Position numbers and translations under genes: made by a program | Shown here: one piece after another, positions 8,907-16,004 of the stretch | Layout: each line of letters begins with the position of its first letter | How positions within the stretch are numbered: position 1 is the first letter of the stretch | Assembly (NCBI GenBank): GCA_036506155.1 | Contig: DASXSF010000131.1 | Span: 1 to 43,122, forward strand | Reading direction: 5' to 3' | Length of the DNA: 43,122 nt | DNA from: DASXRA01 sp036506155 | Lineage (GTDB): Bacteria; Actinomycetota; Actinomycetes; Mycobacteriales; Jatrophihabitantaceae | Notes under the pieces: model-generated | What the model was told of the DNA's origin: nothing | Database searches by the model: none | Seen by the model: only the letters and a program-made list of their open reading frames with translations

Positions 8907-10138
8907 TCGCGATGCCGGCCTGGCTCGCCGACCCGGCGCTCTCGCGCCTCTGGGACGCCGCGCGGGCGAGGCTGGAGCGGAGTCACCTGACGCCGGGCGG
9001 GCGGGTCACCCTCGCCGACCTGCGCCGCGAGGAACGGCACGCGCTCGGCGACCTGCTCGCACGGCCGATCGTCACTGACCGGGTCACCGTCGACCTGACC
9101 GAACTGGACCAGGTGCTCACCCGGCGTTCCCCGTGCCGGGGCCTGGCGCAGACCGTAGTCGCCGTCACTGGGCAGCCGCTGCACGACCGTCGTGCGGAGC
9201 GCTCCGCGGCCGCGGCGGCACGCGAGGCGCCGCTCGCACTGGCCCGCGAGCTGCTGGCTGCAGCGCTCATCGACGTCGACTGGGGCGAGACCTGGCTGGC
9301 CGGTGTGCGCCGGTCGGGTCTGCTGACGCGAGGGGATGACGCGACCGCTGAGGTTCGGCAGGCCGTTGCCGCGCTGGCGATGCTGGTACCGGACACGCGG
9401 ACCCGCACGTCGCGTACCGACCTCGCCGCGTACCTCTCTGGCAGCGCGCACGGCCTCGACGACGGCACGGTCGCCGCGCATCTCGTGCTGCGTGCGCTGG
9501 CATTGGACGCCGACGTCGAACCGCCGACCACGGCCGCGGCGCGTCGCGGTCTGTGGGAGCGCTACGGCGTACACGTCGATTCCGTGTCCAGCACGTGCCT
9601 GGCCCTAGGGTTGCGTGCCTTCCGTGACAGTCCCGCGGCGCAGCGGTTGAACCTGGCCGCCGACGCCGGCGACCCCATGCACCTGACACCCCGCGATCTG
9701 CGCGGTATCGAACTCGCCGCCCACCCGCACGTGCTCGTGTGCGAGAACCCACGCGTCATCGAAGCGATGGCAGACCGATTCGCCGGTGCGGTATCGGCGG
9801 TGTGTACGGCCGGCCAGCCCGCCCTGGTCGTCCTCGACATGTTGCGCCGACTCGCGCAAGCCGGCGCGACGCTGCATTATCACGGCGACTTCGACTGGGC
9901 CGGCATCACCATCGCCAACCGCCTCATGACCGAGGCAGGCGTCGTTCCCTGGCTGATGCGCAAGGCCGACTACGAAGCCGCGGTACGACGCGGGTCGGCG
10001 TCTCTGGCCCTCGCCGGGACGCCGGTCGTCGCGTCGTGGGACGACGCCCTGCACGCCGCGATGACCCGCCACGGTGTCGCCGTGCACGAGGAGTCCGTCC
10101 TCAACGATCTCCTCGACAACGCGGCCTCGTTCCGGTGA
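8903..10138 (+). CDS. jetD: Wadjet JetD-type Toprim nuclease, DUF2399 (TIGR02679)
   Basis: The protein has 411 residues from the ATG at 8903, which overlaps the jetC stop by four bases. The N-terminal two thirds match the DUF3323-like region of TIGR02679. The C-terminal Toprim part shows the catalytic Glu in VCENP (Glu281) and the acidic pair in HGDFDWAGI (Asp329, Asp331), all intact. In studied Wadjet systems JetD is the nuclease that cuts circular plasmid DNA once the SMC complex has extruded it. This is the last gene of the overlapping set and a small hairpin begins within its stop codon. The intact acidic residues suggest an active nuclease. Confidence 0.9.
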   Translation: MIAMPAWLADPALSRLWDAARARLERSHLTPGGRVTLADLRREERHALGDLLARPIVTDRVTVDLTELDQVLTRRSPCRGLAQTVVAVTGQPLHDRRAERSAAAAAREAPLALARELLAAALIDVDWGETWLAGVRRSGLLTRGDDATAEVRQAVAALAMLVPDTRTRTSRTDLAAYLSGSAHGLDDGTVAAHLVLRALALDADVEPPTTAAARRGLWERYGVHVDSVSSTCLALGLRAFRDSPAAQRLNLAADAGDPMHLTPRDLRGIELAAHPHVLVCENPRVIEAMADRFAGAVSAVCTAGQPALVVLDMLRRLAQAGATLHYHGDFDWAGITIANRLMTEAGVVPWLMRKADYEAAVRRGSASLALAGTPVVASWDDALHAAMTRHGVAVHEESVLNDLLDNAASFR

Positions 10139-10155
10139 GCCCGACACACCGGGCT
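10138..10155 (+). terminator. Short hairpin after jetD
   Basis: AGCCCG and CGGGCT form a perfect six-base stem around the loop ACACAC, beginning at the last base of the jetD stop. No T-run follows, so it may be a weak terminator or an RNA-stability element rather than a full stop of transcription. Confidence 0.4.
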
Positions 10156-10164
10156 GGGTGACGT

Positions 10165-10170
10165 TATAAA
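10165..10170 (+). promoter_or_regulatory. Possible -10 box of the SEC-C gene
   Basis: TATAAA stands out in GC-rich DNA and lies 26 bases before the GTG at 10197, between the jetD hairpin and the next gene. No good -35 hexamer is visible at the expected distance. If real, it would let the SEC-C gene be transcribed separately from jetABCD. Confidence 0.3.
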
Positions 10171-10196
10171 GCCCGGACCGGTGCGAGCATCGGCTC

Positions 10197-11144
10197 GTGA
10201 CCGTGGCTGTCTCCGAACCGACCATGCGTGCCCGCCAGCTCGAAGTGGACGCCGAACAGTTCCCCGACGATCGCGCGGAGATCCTCTTCGAGGCGGCGGC
10301 TGCCTGGCAGGACGCCGGCGATCTGGACCGCGCCCGGCAGCAGCTCGAACGGATCGTCGGGTTCGGCGGCGTAGACGCGGGCATGGCCCGGGTGCAGCTG
10401 GCCGAGCTATACCTCACTCTCCGCGACGGCGAGCACGCCCGGGCCGAACTCTCCGCGCTCAAGGCGTCGCGCGAACCCGACCCCGCTCCGTACGCGATGG
10501 CCGGCGAGTTGTTCGCCGAGCGCGACGACACTCGCGCCGCACTGACCTGGTTCAACATCGCGGCCACGCGGTTCTCCGATGACGAGGTCGCCGAGGCGTG
10601 CGACCCCGAGTACGGCTGGATGACTTACGCGGCCGGCGTGCTGTGGCAACGCCGCAAGGCACGCCGGCAACTCGGTTTCCTGCCCGACGAGCTCGACGGA
10701 GCCTTGGCCGAACCGCTGCTGCGCCGCGGCGAGGCCTTTCCGACCATGCAGGAACTGCTCTCCACGGATGCGCTCGGCGCCGCTCACGGCGTGCGTGTTC
10801 TGATCTGGCCGCGTGCTGAGTTCGACACGGCGCGGCGGCGATGGCCACAGCTGATCGAGGCGGAAACCACCCACGATGCCTACCGCACCCGGCTCGAGGC
10901 CGAGCTGCGCGAACTCACCGAACGGGAACATGTGCCGGTCACGCTGATTCCCGCGCTCGCGGGCACGCTCGGTGACTTCGCGACCAGGGTCGAGGGCCAG
11001 GTCACCGACGCCGCTGTGCGACGGGCGCACCTCGCCGAGCAGGCTGCACAGGGCAATACCACCCGATGGCCGCCGCCGCGCAACAGCCCGTGCTGGTGCG
11101 GTAGCGCGATCAAGTACAAGAGATGTTGCGGCCGGGTCCGGTGA
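10197..11144 (+). CDS. TPR protein with C-terminal SEC-C zinc motif
   Basis: The protein has 315 residues. The N-terminal 130 residues form helix pairs with TPR character (AAAWQDAGDLDRARQQLERI, then VQLAELYLTLRDGEHARAEL). The middle part is unassigned. The C-terminus ends in a SEC-C motif with Cys299-x-Cys301 and Cys310-Cys311 in the context KYKRCCG, the zinc finger first described at the SecA C-terminus and found in many actinobacterial accessory proteins. The GTG start lies 58 bases after jetD and inside the island, so it is an island cargo gene and a candidate accessory factor of the defence operon. No link to Wadjet function is established. Confidence 0.8.
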   Translation: MTVAVSEPTMRARQLEVDAEQFPDDRAEILFEAAAAWQDAGDLDRARQQLERIVGFGGVDAGMARVQLAELYLTLRDGEHARAELSALKASREPDPAPYAMAGELFAERDDTRAALTWFNIAATRFSDDEVAEACDPEYGWMTYAAGVLWQRRKARRQLGFLPDELDGALAEPLLRRGEAFPTMQELLSTDALGAAHGVRVLIWPRAEFDTARRRWPQLIEAETTHDAYRTRLEAELRELTEREHVPVTLIPALAGTLGDFATRVEGQVTDAAVRRAHLAEQAAQGNTTRWPPPRNSPCWCGSAIKYKRCCGRVR

Positions 11145-11299
11145 CCCACCTGCGATGACCATCGCCGCCCACCGCAACCTGCGTGCAGTCCACGACAGTT
11201 CGCGGCTGTAGCTCGAATGGGACCCGACCATCGTTGATCAAGCTCGTGCCGCCACCAGGTCCGCACGCGACATACGTAGGCGATCGGCGGAGCCGTCGA

Positions 11300-11316
11300 C
11301 TGTCCACAGTGGACAG
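11300..11316. repeat. Perfect palindrome CTGTCCACAGTGGACAG
   Basis: Two eight-base arms (CTGTCCAC and GTGGACAG) surround a single A. It lies five bases before the 24-base element. Its 13-base centre, GTCCACAGTGGAC, recurs at 14982-14994. It could be a recombinase, excisionase or repressor binding site. Confidence 0.6.
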
Positions 11317-11320
11317 ACCG

Positions 11321-11344
11321 CTGTCAATGAATCTGTCATTGAAC
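11321..11344 (+). repeat. 24-base element-end repeat, right copy
   Basis: It matches 359-382 at 20 of 24 positions, with both internal CTGTC halves retained and 113 bases to the right att core. Confidence 0.55.
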
Positions 11345-11433
11345 GCCTGCACGTGGCAGGCAAGACGGCCCGCTTAGGCAGTCGTAGGGTCAGCATTGCC
11401 AGCGCCGACAGCCGAGCTGGGCGAACTCTGCGC

Positions 11434-11479
11434 TCTCTTAATCAGCGGGTTCGGGGTTCGAGTCCCTGGCGGTGCACCA
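11434..11479 (+). repeat. tRNA-Lys(CTT) 3'-half, right att core
   Basis: The first 39 bases are identical to 475-513. This copy also ends in GCACCA, so it carries the tRNA 3' CCA, which the left copy (GCACAT) lacks. The upstream bases GCGCT cannot form the anticodon stem and there is no 5' half, so it is an att remnant and not a working tRNA gene. Confidence 0.85.
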
Positions 11480-11697
11480 GTATTTCTCGGCATGATAGCC
11501 CCTTCAGACTTGATCACAGTTGATCTCTGTCCATGACTAGCTGACTCTTGTTCAATAGGCCCAAGCGGGCCTAGAAGCTCGCTCCAAGTCCCCTGCCCTC
11601 CGCCGCTGCGGGCTCACCCGGACGGGCCGGTACCGCTCGTGTAAAAACAGCCCCGGGTGCTGGCTGGCGCAGGTACCTTCAGGCTCGTGGCGTTCGA

Positions 11698-11880
11698 CGG
11701 ATCACCGTCGGCCCAGACACGATGGGCGGCATGCCCACCATCCGCGGCCGCGTATCCCCGTCGCAACCATTGTCGCGATGGTGGCAGACGGCATGACGAT
11801 CGTCAGTCAAGCGTCGGGGCGAAGTCCGGCCGGTATGGCGCCACTGAGATCGGCTGGGACCGAAGTGCTCGACTGCGATG
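11698..11880 (+). pseudogene. DUF433 antitoxin-like gene, frameshifted
   Basis: The first frame reads RITVGPDTMGGMPTIRGR, the standard opening of DUF433 proteins (putative VapB-type antitoxins). Near 11755-11762 the frame breaks, and the next conserved block, VATIVAMVADGMTI, continues in another frame. The final part is further scrambled (a trace of EVLDCD near 11862-11879). No intact reading frame or partner toxin gene is visible. It lies just outside the island's right att core and may belong to the next element of the array. Confidence 0.7.
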
Positions 11881-11892
11881 ATCCGACGCCAC

Positions 11893-11936
11893 GAATGTGC
11901 AAGGTGCGGCGTTGAGCGGCCGCACCCTGCACATTC
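11893..11936. terminator. Strong hairpin, probable terminator of the TIGR03118 gene
   Basis: Arms GAATGTGCA-A-GGTGCGGC and GCCGCACC-C-TGCACATTC pair over 17 bases with one mismatch around an eight- to ten-base loop. It lies 14 bases past the stop of the minus-strand gene ending at 11950 and downstream of the DUF433 relic, so it could act in both directions. There is no T-run, as is common in actinobacteria. Confidence 0.65.
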
Positions 11937-11949
11937 AGCTGGCTTCGGA

Positions 11950-13089
11950 TCACGCGGCCGGCGTGATGTGTCCGAGCAGCCCATCGGCCTCGTGGTTCGG
12001 CCCTGCGGTGAAGTACAGCGCGTTGGGCGTGACGTCGAGCGAGCCGGTCGGGAATCGCAAGCCCCAGAGCCCCGGAATGGTGATCGGGCCGTGTTGGCTT
12101 CGAAGTTGACCGAGGAACTGACCGGTCGCTGGGTCGAAGGCGTTGATCCGCCCGTCGCCGAAGTTGCCGACAAGGATGTCGCCGCCGAACGCTCCGAATG
12201 TGGACGGCGCGAGCGTGACGGCCCAGGGTGAGTTGAGTCGGCCTCGACTCGCAAGCCGCTGCAACAGATCTCCATTGGGTGCGAAGACGTCCACGAAGCC
12301 GTGGCCGGGTCCCGCGTCGTCATCGTGCTTGGCGGCATCTTGCTTGGCGAAGGTGACGTAGAGGTCGCCGCCGATGTTGTGAATGCCGAACGGCGCGAAT
12401 CCGGCAGGGATGGTGGGATCGGTGAAGCTGTTCACCAATTCGAAGTTGCTGTTGAACACGTCGACGGTGCCGAACCGGAAGTTGGTGGCATAGAGGAACT
12501 TGCCCGTTGCAGTGTTGACGAGGGCAAGACCCTTGTACAACGCGCCGACGTCCCCGGCGGGGTCGGTGGCCGTCGACCTGTCCGCGGCGAGCACCGCGCG
12601 GGTGGGGTCGACGCTCGGCGACCAGCCGGCGATCGTGCCGTCTTCGGTAGCGAACAGGAATCGGGCCGAGGCGGACACGCCGTTCCTCGACACGACGAAA
12701 CCACCGGCCGTCGGGTTGAAGACCGTGCCGTCCGGTGCGCCGACAGCTCCGGGACCGGCGGACGAGGGCGCCGGGATCGTGACCACGAGCTGGTTGTCGC
12801 CTGACCCAGGCTGCGGGTTGCCTTGCCCGTCGTAGAGCGTGGTGACGCCAGAGGCATTATCGGAAACCCAGATCGGCAGGCCCGGGCCGGTGGAGGTGCC
12901 CCACGAATTACGCAAGTTGGGGTCTGTGTGGGCGGCCAGCCCAGGGATGTCAGACACAAGGTTGGTCTGCGCATAAGCCCGCGTGGCAGTCGCGTGGCCG
13001 GCGGAGGCGGGTGTCGCCGCTGCGGCCAGGCCGACGGATACGGAGGCGGCTACCCCGATCGCAGACGCCAGGCGTGTGACGGATTTCAT
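11950..13089 (-). CDS. Secreted TIGR03118-family propeller protein
   Basis: The protein has 379 residues. A signal peptide is clear: MKSVTRL, then an Ala/Val-rich core to ATPASAG near residue 31. The mature part matches TIGR03118 proteins (NLRNSWGTSTGPGLPIWVSDN near the N-terminus, later SPWAVTLAPSTFG and ILVGNFGDGRINAFDP), with repeated beta-propeller-like strands. Biochemical function is not known. AGGAG lies six bases before the ATG. It follows the haloperoxidase-type gene on the same strand with a hairpin between them, and the two may be partly co-transcribed. The N-terminal signal and neighbouring secreted proteins place it outside the membrane. Confidence 0.85.
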   Translation of the reverse strand: MKSVTRLASAIGVAASVSVGLAAAATPASAGHATATRAYAQTNLVSDIPGLAAHTDPNLRNSWGTSTGPGLPIWVSDNASGVTTLYDGQGNPQPGSGDNQLVVTIPAPSSAGPGAVGAPDGTVFNPTAGGFVVSRNGVSASARFLFATEDGTIAGWSPSVDPTRAVLAADRSTATDPAGDVGALYKGLALVNTATGKFLYATNFRFGTVDVFNSNFELVNSFTDPTIPAGFAPFGIHNIGGDLYVTFAKQDAAKHDDDAGPGHGFVDVFAPNGDLLQRLASRGRLNSPWAVTLAPSTFGAFGGDILVGNFGDGRINAFDPATGQFLGQLRSQHGPITIPGLWGLRFPTGSLDVTPNALYFTAGPNHEADGLLGHITPAA

Positions 13090-13187
13090 CAGTTGCTCCT
13101 CGTTTGTGGGTTGGCTTGGTCGGGCCCCGGCGACATGCGAGCGCCCCCGAGCATCAGCTCACGGGTGTCGACCCAAGAAGGTGGGTG

Positions 13188-13224
13188 GAGCGGCGGGTGC
13201 CTTGGGAGTGGGCATCCGCCGCTC
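13188..13224. terminator. Hairpin between the haloperoxidase and TIGR03118 genes
   Basis: Fourteen-base arms (13188-13201 and 13211-13224) pair with a single mismatch around a nine-base loop. It lies 12 bases beyond the stop of the minus-strand gene ending at 13236 and about 100 bases before the next minus-strand start. It may terminate or attenuate transcription between the two genes. Confidence 0.6.
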
Positions 13225-13235
13225 ACGGAAGCAGG

Positions 13236-14567
13236 TCAGCCGACGTCGGCGTGACCCGCTTGCAGTTGGTGCAGTGCGAACGTGGCGACCTGGTGGCCGA
13301 GTTGCTGGCCGGCTTGGTCGTCGAGGGTGGTGTGCTGGCCGGCGAGGATGCGGCTGAATCCTGCCTCGACCGCCGCTGCTTGCACGTTGGTGAAGGTGCG
13401 GACGACACCGGGCATGTTGTCCGAAGTCACGGTGATCCGTTGGTGGTTGCCGAAGAACGCGGTGAGCACGGTTGCGGCCGCTTCACTGATCGTGCTGTGT
13501 GCGCCGGGGTAGGACGGATCGGCGGCGGTGACCGCCAACGGGTTCCAGGTGGGTCCGTTGGGGTCGGCTGCGATGTCCGGGTTGTAGCCGCTGTTTCCGG
13601 CCCGGATCGCCGTCACTGGTCGCCAGACGCGGTAGACGTACTTGGCGTCGTACAGCGCGATGGTCGCGTCTGCGACGGAGAGGTCGAGATTCGCGAACAC
13701 AGTGGCGGCCCGCTGCAGGCTGGCGTGTTGGTCAGTCAGCAACATCTGCGTGATCTCGTTCCAGGCGTTCCAGATCGGTGCCGAACCCCAGAACTTCGCC
13801 TCTGTCGTCTGATCAGCCGTACGGACCGTGCTGCTGTCTTGCCCGAGGGCCTTGACCTGGTTCAGAGCGGCGGCGTACGTCGGGCTGCTGACGGGCGGCG
13901 GCGCAGTCGGCCGGAACTGGGAACCGCTGATGAGCAGGAACGGTGTGATTGAGCCCCAGCCGGTGAAGACCGGTGTCGGGAAGTTCGGCGGTGTCTGCTG
14001 GTAGTCACCCGGCTGGGTGCCGGCGACGAACGGCGGCGGGGTCGCCGCGGACCCGTCGAAGACCCGTAGGTCGACGAGGAGCTGTGCGACCGTCGCGCCG
14101 GCACGGCGCCCGTCGCGTTTGCCCTGGCTGTCAGGGATCGCCGCGAGTTCGGTGCCGAGTTGCTGGTCGATGCCGCTCGTCGCCGCCGGGTAGAGCGCCG
14201 CCAACACGTCGTGTGCTGCCTGGTCGGCGGCCGCGTCCGCTCGCGCGTCGCGAGTCGCCGGCACCGAGAACAGGTACGGCTGGCCAATGTGTGCGGTGGA
14301 GACGACTGCGTCGTACTCAGCCGCTTGCAGGATCGCGAAGCTTCGGGTCGGTTGGATCGTGGCTGGTTGCAGGCCCGGCGTACCGAGCAGAGTGATGAGC
14401 TCCCGGTTCCAGTCGACGATCGACTGCCCAGATTGCTGGGCCGATGACCCGATCGCCTTGACCGGAGCCGGATGGCGGCCCTGAGTGACCGCGTACGCCG
14501 GTCCGGCGGTTCCGACGAGCACCGCGGCGGCGGCGAGCCCAGTGAGGGCTCTTGTCCTTGTGCGCAT
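13236..14567 (-). CDS. Secreted vanadium-dependent haloperoxidase-type protein
   Basis: The protein has 443 residues with a signal peptide ending near AGPAYA (residues 21-26). All three vanadate/phosphate-site motifs of the haloperoxidase/PAP2 superfamily are present: KX6RP at Lys309-Arg316-Pro317, PSYPGAHS at 351-358 (His357 equivalent to the acid-base His), and SRX5HX3D at Ser405-Arg406-His412-Asp416. This supports an active oxyanion-binding enzyme. Members oxidise halides with peroxide or act as acid phosphatases, and sequence alone does not decide between them. GGAAAGAGGA precedes the ATG. A CGTAAC-N9-TATG element like those before the nearby ECF sigma gene lies 62 bases upstream. Confidence 0.85.
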   Translation of the reverse strand: MRTRTRALTGLAAAAVLVGTAGPAYAVTQGRHPAPVKAIGSSAQQSGQSIVDWNRELITLLGTPGLQPATIQPTRSFAILQAAEYDAVVSTAHIGQPYLFSVPATRDARADAAADQAAHDVLAALYPAATSGIDQQLGTELAAIPDSQGKRDGRRAGATVAQLLVDLRVFDGSAATPPPFVAGTQPGDYQQTPPNFPTPVFTGWGSITPFLLISGSQFRPTAPPPVSSPTYAAALNQVKALGQDSSTVRTADQTTEAKFWGSAPIWNAWNEITQMLLTDQHASLQRAATVFANLDLSVADATIALYDAKYVYRVWRPVTAIRAGNSGYNPDIAADPNGPTWNPLAVTAADPSYPGAHSTISEAAATVLTAFFGNHQRITVTSDNMPGVVRTFTNVQAAAVEAGFSRILAGQHTTLDDQAGQQLGHQVATFALHQLQAGHADVG

Positions 14568-14628
14568 GCGTCCTCTTTCCTGTGCTGTGGATCGGAGACA
14601 GGTGGCAACTCGGTTGGTGTTGCTGACT

Positions 14629-14647
14629 CATACGTCCGCGAGTTACG
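14629..14647 (-). promoter_or_regulatory. ECF-type promoter candidate before the haloperoxidase gene
   Basis: On the minus strand the sequence is CGTAAC, nine bases, then TATG. It matches the layout of TGTAAC-N9-TATT at 15382-15400 and 16821-16839. It ends 61 bases before the haloperoxidase start. AAC is typical of ECF -35 elements, but the nine-base gap to TAT is shorter than a normal -35/-10 spacer, so which parts are contacted is open. Confidence 0.4.
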
Positions 14648-14836
14648 CGGCCTATCTCGGTCGCATTGGTTTCGGGACAGCTCGCCAGCACTGCATGGCT
14701 CGCCGATGTCGTCTGTCTTCAATCGGGTGCACGATCAACAAGAGGCGTGCAGGAAGTCGCGTCAACCGCGGCGGTGCCCGTCAGCGTGCCCGCGCCGGTA
14801 GACCGGGAGTGCGAGGAAGTACGTCGTGACGAGGCG

Positions 14837-14985
14837 TCAGGCGGCGAAGGTTGCGATGCCCCGCGGGGTGCCGGTGGGGTGACGAGAGGGGCTCCGCGAA
14901 GGTGGCCGACGTTTACATCACCGATGGTCTTCGAGAACTGGCCGGTCCCGACTCCAACCGACAGCACTTCGGGGACAGATCGTCC
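14837..14985 (-). pseudogene. Relic of an anti-sigma-like gene C-terminus
   Basis: Reading the minus strand gives GVGTGQFSKTIGDVNVGHLR, close to KAGTGQFSKSIGSVDVGHLR of the intact anti-sigma protein at 16001-16660. After LVTP the frame shifts, and the last residues, GIATFAA and stop (14837-14839), match the intact ending AAATFAA. Nothing of the N-terminal or membrane part remains. It is a truncated, frameshifted, oppositely oriented paralogue, 1 kb from the intact gene. Confidence 0.75.
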
Positions 14986-14995
14986 ACAGTGGACG
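14981..14995. repeat. Palindrome CGTCCACAGTGGACG
   Basis: A perfect 15-base palindrome sharing its 13-base centre with 11302-11314 at the island's right arm. It lies exactly where similarity of the anti-sigma relic ends, so it may mark a rearrangement junction. Confidence 0.5.
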
Positions 14996-15381
14996 GTCCT
15001 CACCGGGCGTCAGCTCACTGCTGAGACGGTCTCATCTGGTTCGAGGTACCGCCTCCCGGCGGAGCTCTGACGGCACACGGCCTGCGGACGGACACCTTCG
15101 GCGTGCTGTCCTGCGTGGCTCAACTCGGCGCCGAGATCGCACAGATCGAGCGCTCGGTCGTTCGCGCGAATGTTGCCGGCATGGAGGAGATAGTCCTCGG
15201 GATGTCCCCAGCCCGACGGGCGCTTTCGATGTCAGGCGCCACCCCAAGCACCGATGCTGCCGAGTTGATGGTCGCGGGCGCTGCTCACAACGGTGACCCG
15301 AACCGTCAGTCAAGGTGGAACTGACCGCCTGCTCGCCGTCGCGTCGACTCGGTCGGCGGGCCTGGGTGAGCGTCGCTCAGG
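14996..15381. other. Stretch without a recognised gene
   Basis: A 73-codon frame at 15103-15324 reads through part of this stretch (QLGAEIAQIERSVVRANVAG), but it has no ribosome binding site and I recognise no family. It may be a relic connected with the rearrangement that left the anti-sigma fragment. Confidence 0.35.
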
Positions 15382-15400
15382 TGTAACCCCTACTCCTATT
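15382..15400 (+). promoter_or_regulatory. ECF-type promoter candidate before the sigma gene
   Basis: TGTAAC, nine bases, then TATT, ending 10 bases before the ATG at 15411. The closeness to that ATG suggests either a leaderless message or a later true start. Autoregulation of ECF sigma genes through a -35 with AAC is common. Confidence 0.45.
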
Positions 15401-15410
15401 CCTAGGTGAC

Positions 15411-16004
15411 ATGATTAATGCATCGCGATCCTTCCGGCGAACCGTGCCCTCGCCAGCCGTGGTGAGCGGTGGCGGCGTCCCGTATCTGCGCGTGGTTGAC
15501 GACGACGTCTATACCGACTGGGAGTCGGTGTACCGCGACAACATCGACCGGCTGTACCGCCTGATGTACGCCCGGGTCGGGAACCGCCCGGACGCGGAGG
15601 ACCTCACCTCGGAGGTCTTCAGCACGGCGTTGCCGCCGATGCGACTCTCGTCATCTAAAGGTGAGGTGCGCGCGTATTTGCTGGTCACGGCCAAGACCGT
15701 GCTCGCCTCCCACTGGCGGCGGCGCCTTGGTCAGCCGGTGACGGCGATCGACTTGGACACCGACATTCGCTATCTCAGCGAACCATCCGGGCCTGAGCCA
15801 CCCAGCGACGCTCCTGCACGGGCGGGCAAGATTCTGGGCGGACTGCCTGAGCGGTACCGGCGCATCCTCGAACTGCGGTTCCTGGAGGCGTGCTCGATCA
15901 AGGAGGCCGCGCAAGCCATGCAGATCAGTGTCAGCAACGCGAAGGTGCTCCAGCACCGCGCCTTGCGGATGGCCGCGAACCTCGCCGTGGAGTTGGAATT
16001 ATGA
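15411..16004 (+). CDS. ECF-type RNA polymerase sigma factor
   Basis: The protein has 197 residues from ATG 15411. Region 2 is seen in YRDNIDRLYRLMYARVGNR followed by DAEDLTSEVF, and region 4 in LPERYRRILELRFLEACS then IKEAAQAMQISVSNAKVLQH, a helix-turn-helix. Conserved sequence begins only at about residue 38, so a GTG at 15462 could be the true start, which would leave room for the upstream TGTAAC element as promoter. The stop overlaps the next start (ATGA), the usual arrangement for a sigma/anti-sigma pair. It probably directs RNA polymerase to the TGTAAC-N9-TAT sites nearby; this is inferred. Confidence 0.9.
   Translation: MINASRSFRRTVPSPAVVSGGGVPYLRVVDDDVYTDWESVYRDNIDRLYRLMYARVGNRPDAEDLTSEVFSTALPPMRLSSSKGEVRAYLLVTAKTVLASHWRRRLGQPVTAIDLDTDIRYLSEPSGPEPPSDAPARAGKILGGLPERYRRILELRFLEACSIKEAAQAMQISVSNAKVLQHRALRMAANLAVELEL

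Larger units (their letters stand above)
11145..11433. other. Gene-free right arm of the island
   Basis: I see no gene. The stretch contains a 17-base palindrome at 11300-11316, the second copy of the 24-base element at 11321-11344, and then the att core at 11434. It is the counterpart of the gene-free stretch before the left core. Confidence 0.55.
475..11479. mobile_element. Integrase-less tRNA-Lys genomic island carrying Wadjet
   Basis: The unit is bounded by two direct copies of a tRNA-Lys 3' half. It contains a broken AAA ATPase, JetABCD and a TPR/SEC-C gene. I find no integrase, excisionase, relaxase or replication gene inside. Both boundaries have related sequence on each side: the 24-base element upstream, and ACAGTTGATC 56 bases (left, 569-578) or 44 bases (right, 11516-11525) downstream. 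This pattern suggests a tandem array of related elements, with this unit mobilised in trans by a recombinase encoded elsewhere. Direction and mobility are inferred. Confidence 0.75.

Noticed and set aside
10136..11144. CRISPR array or other repeat-spacer defence near Wadjet
   Set aside because: No regularly spaced direct repeats of 20-40 bases are visible anywhere in the window.
15103..15324. Plus-strand 73-codon frame upstream of the sigma gene, considered as a transposase relic
   Set aside because: No transposase motif, terminal repeat or ribosome site could be found.
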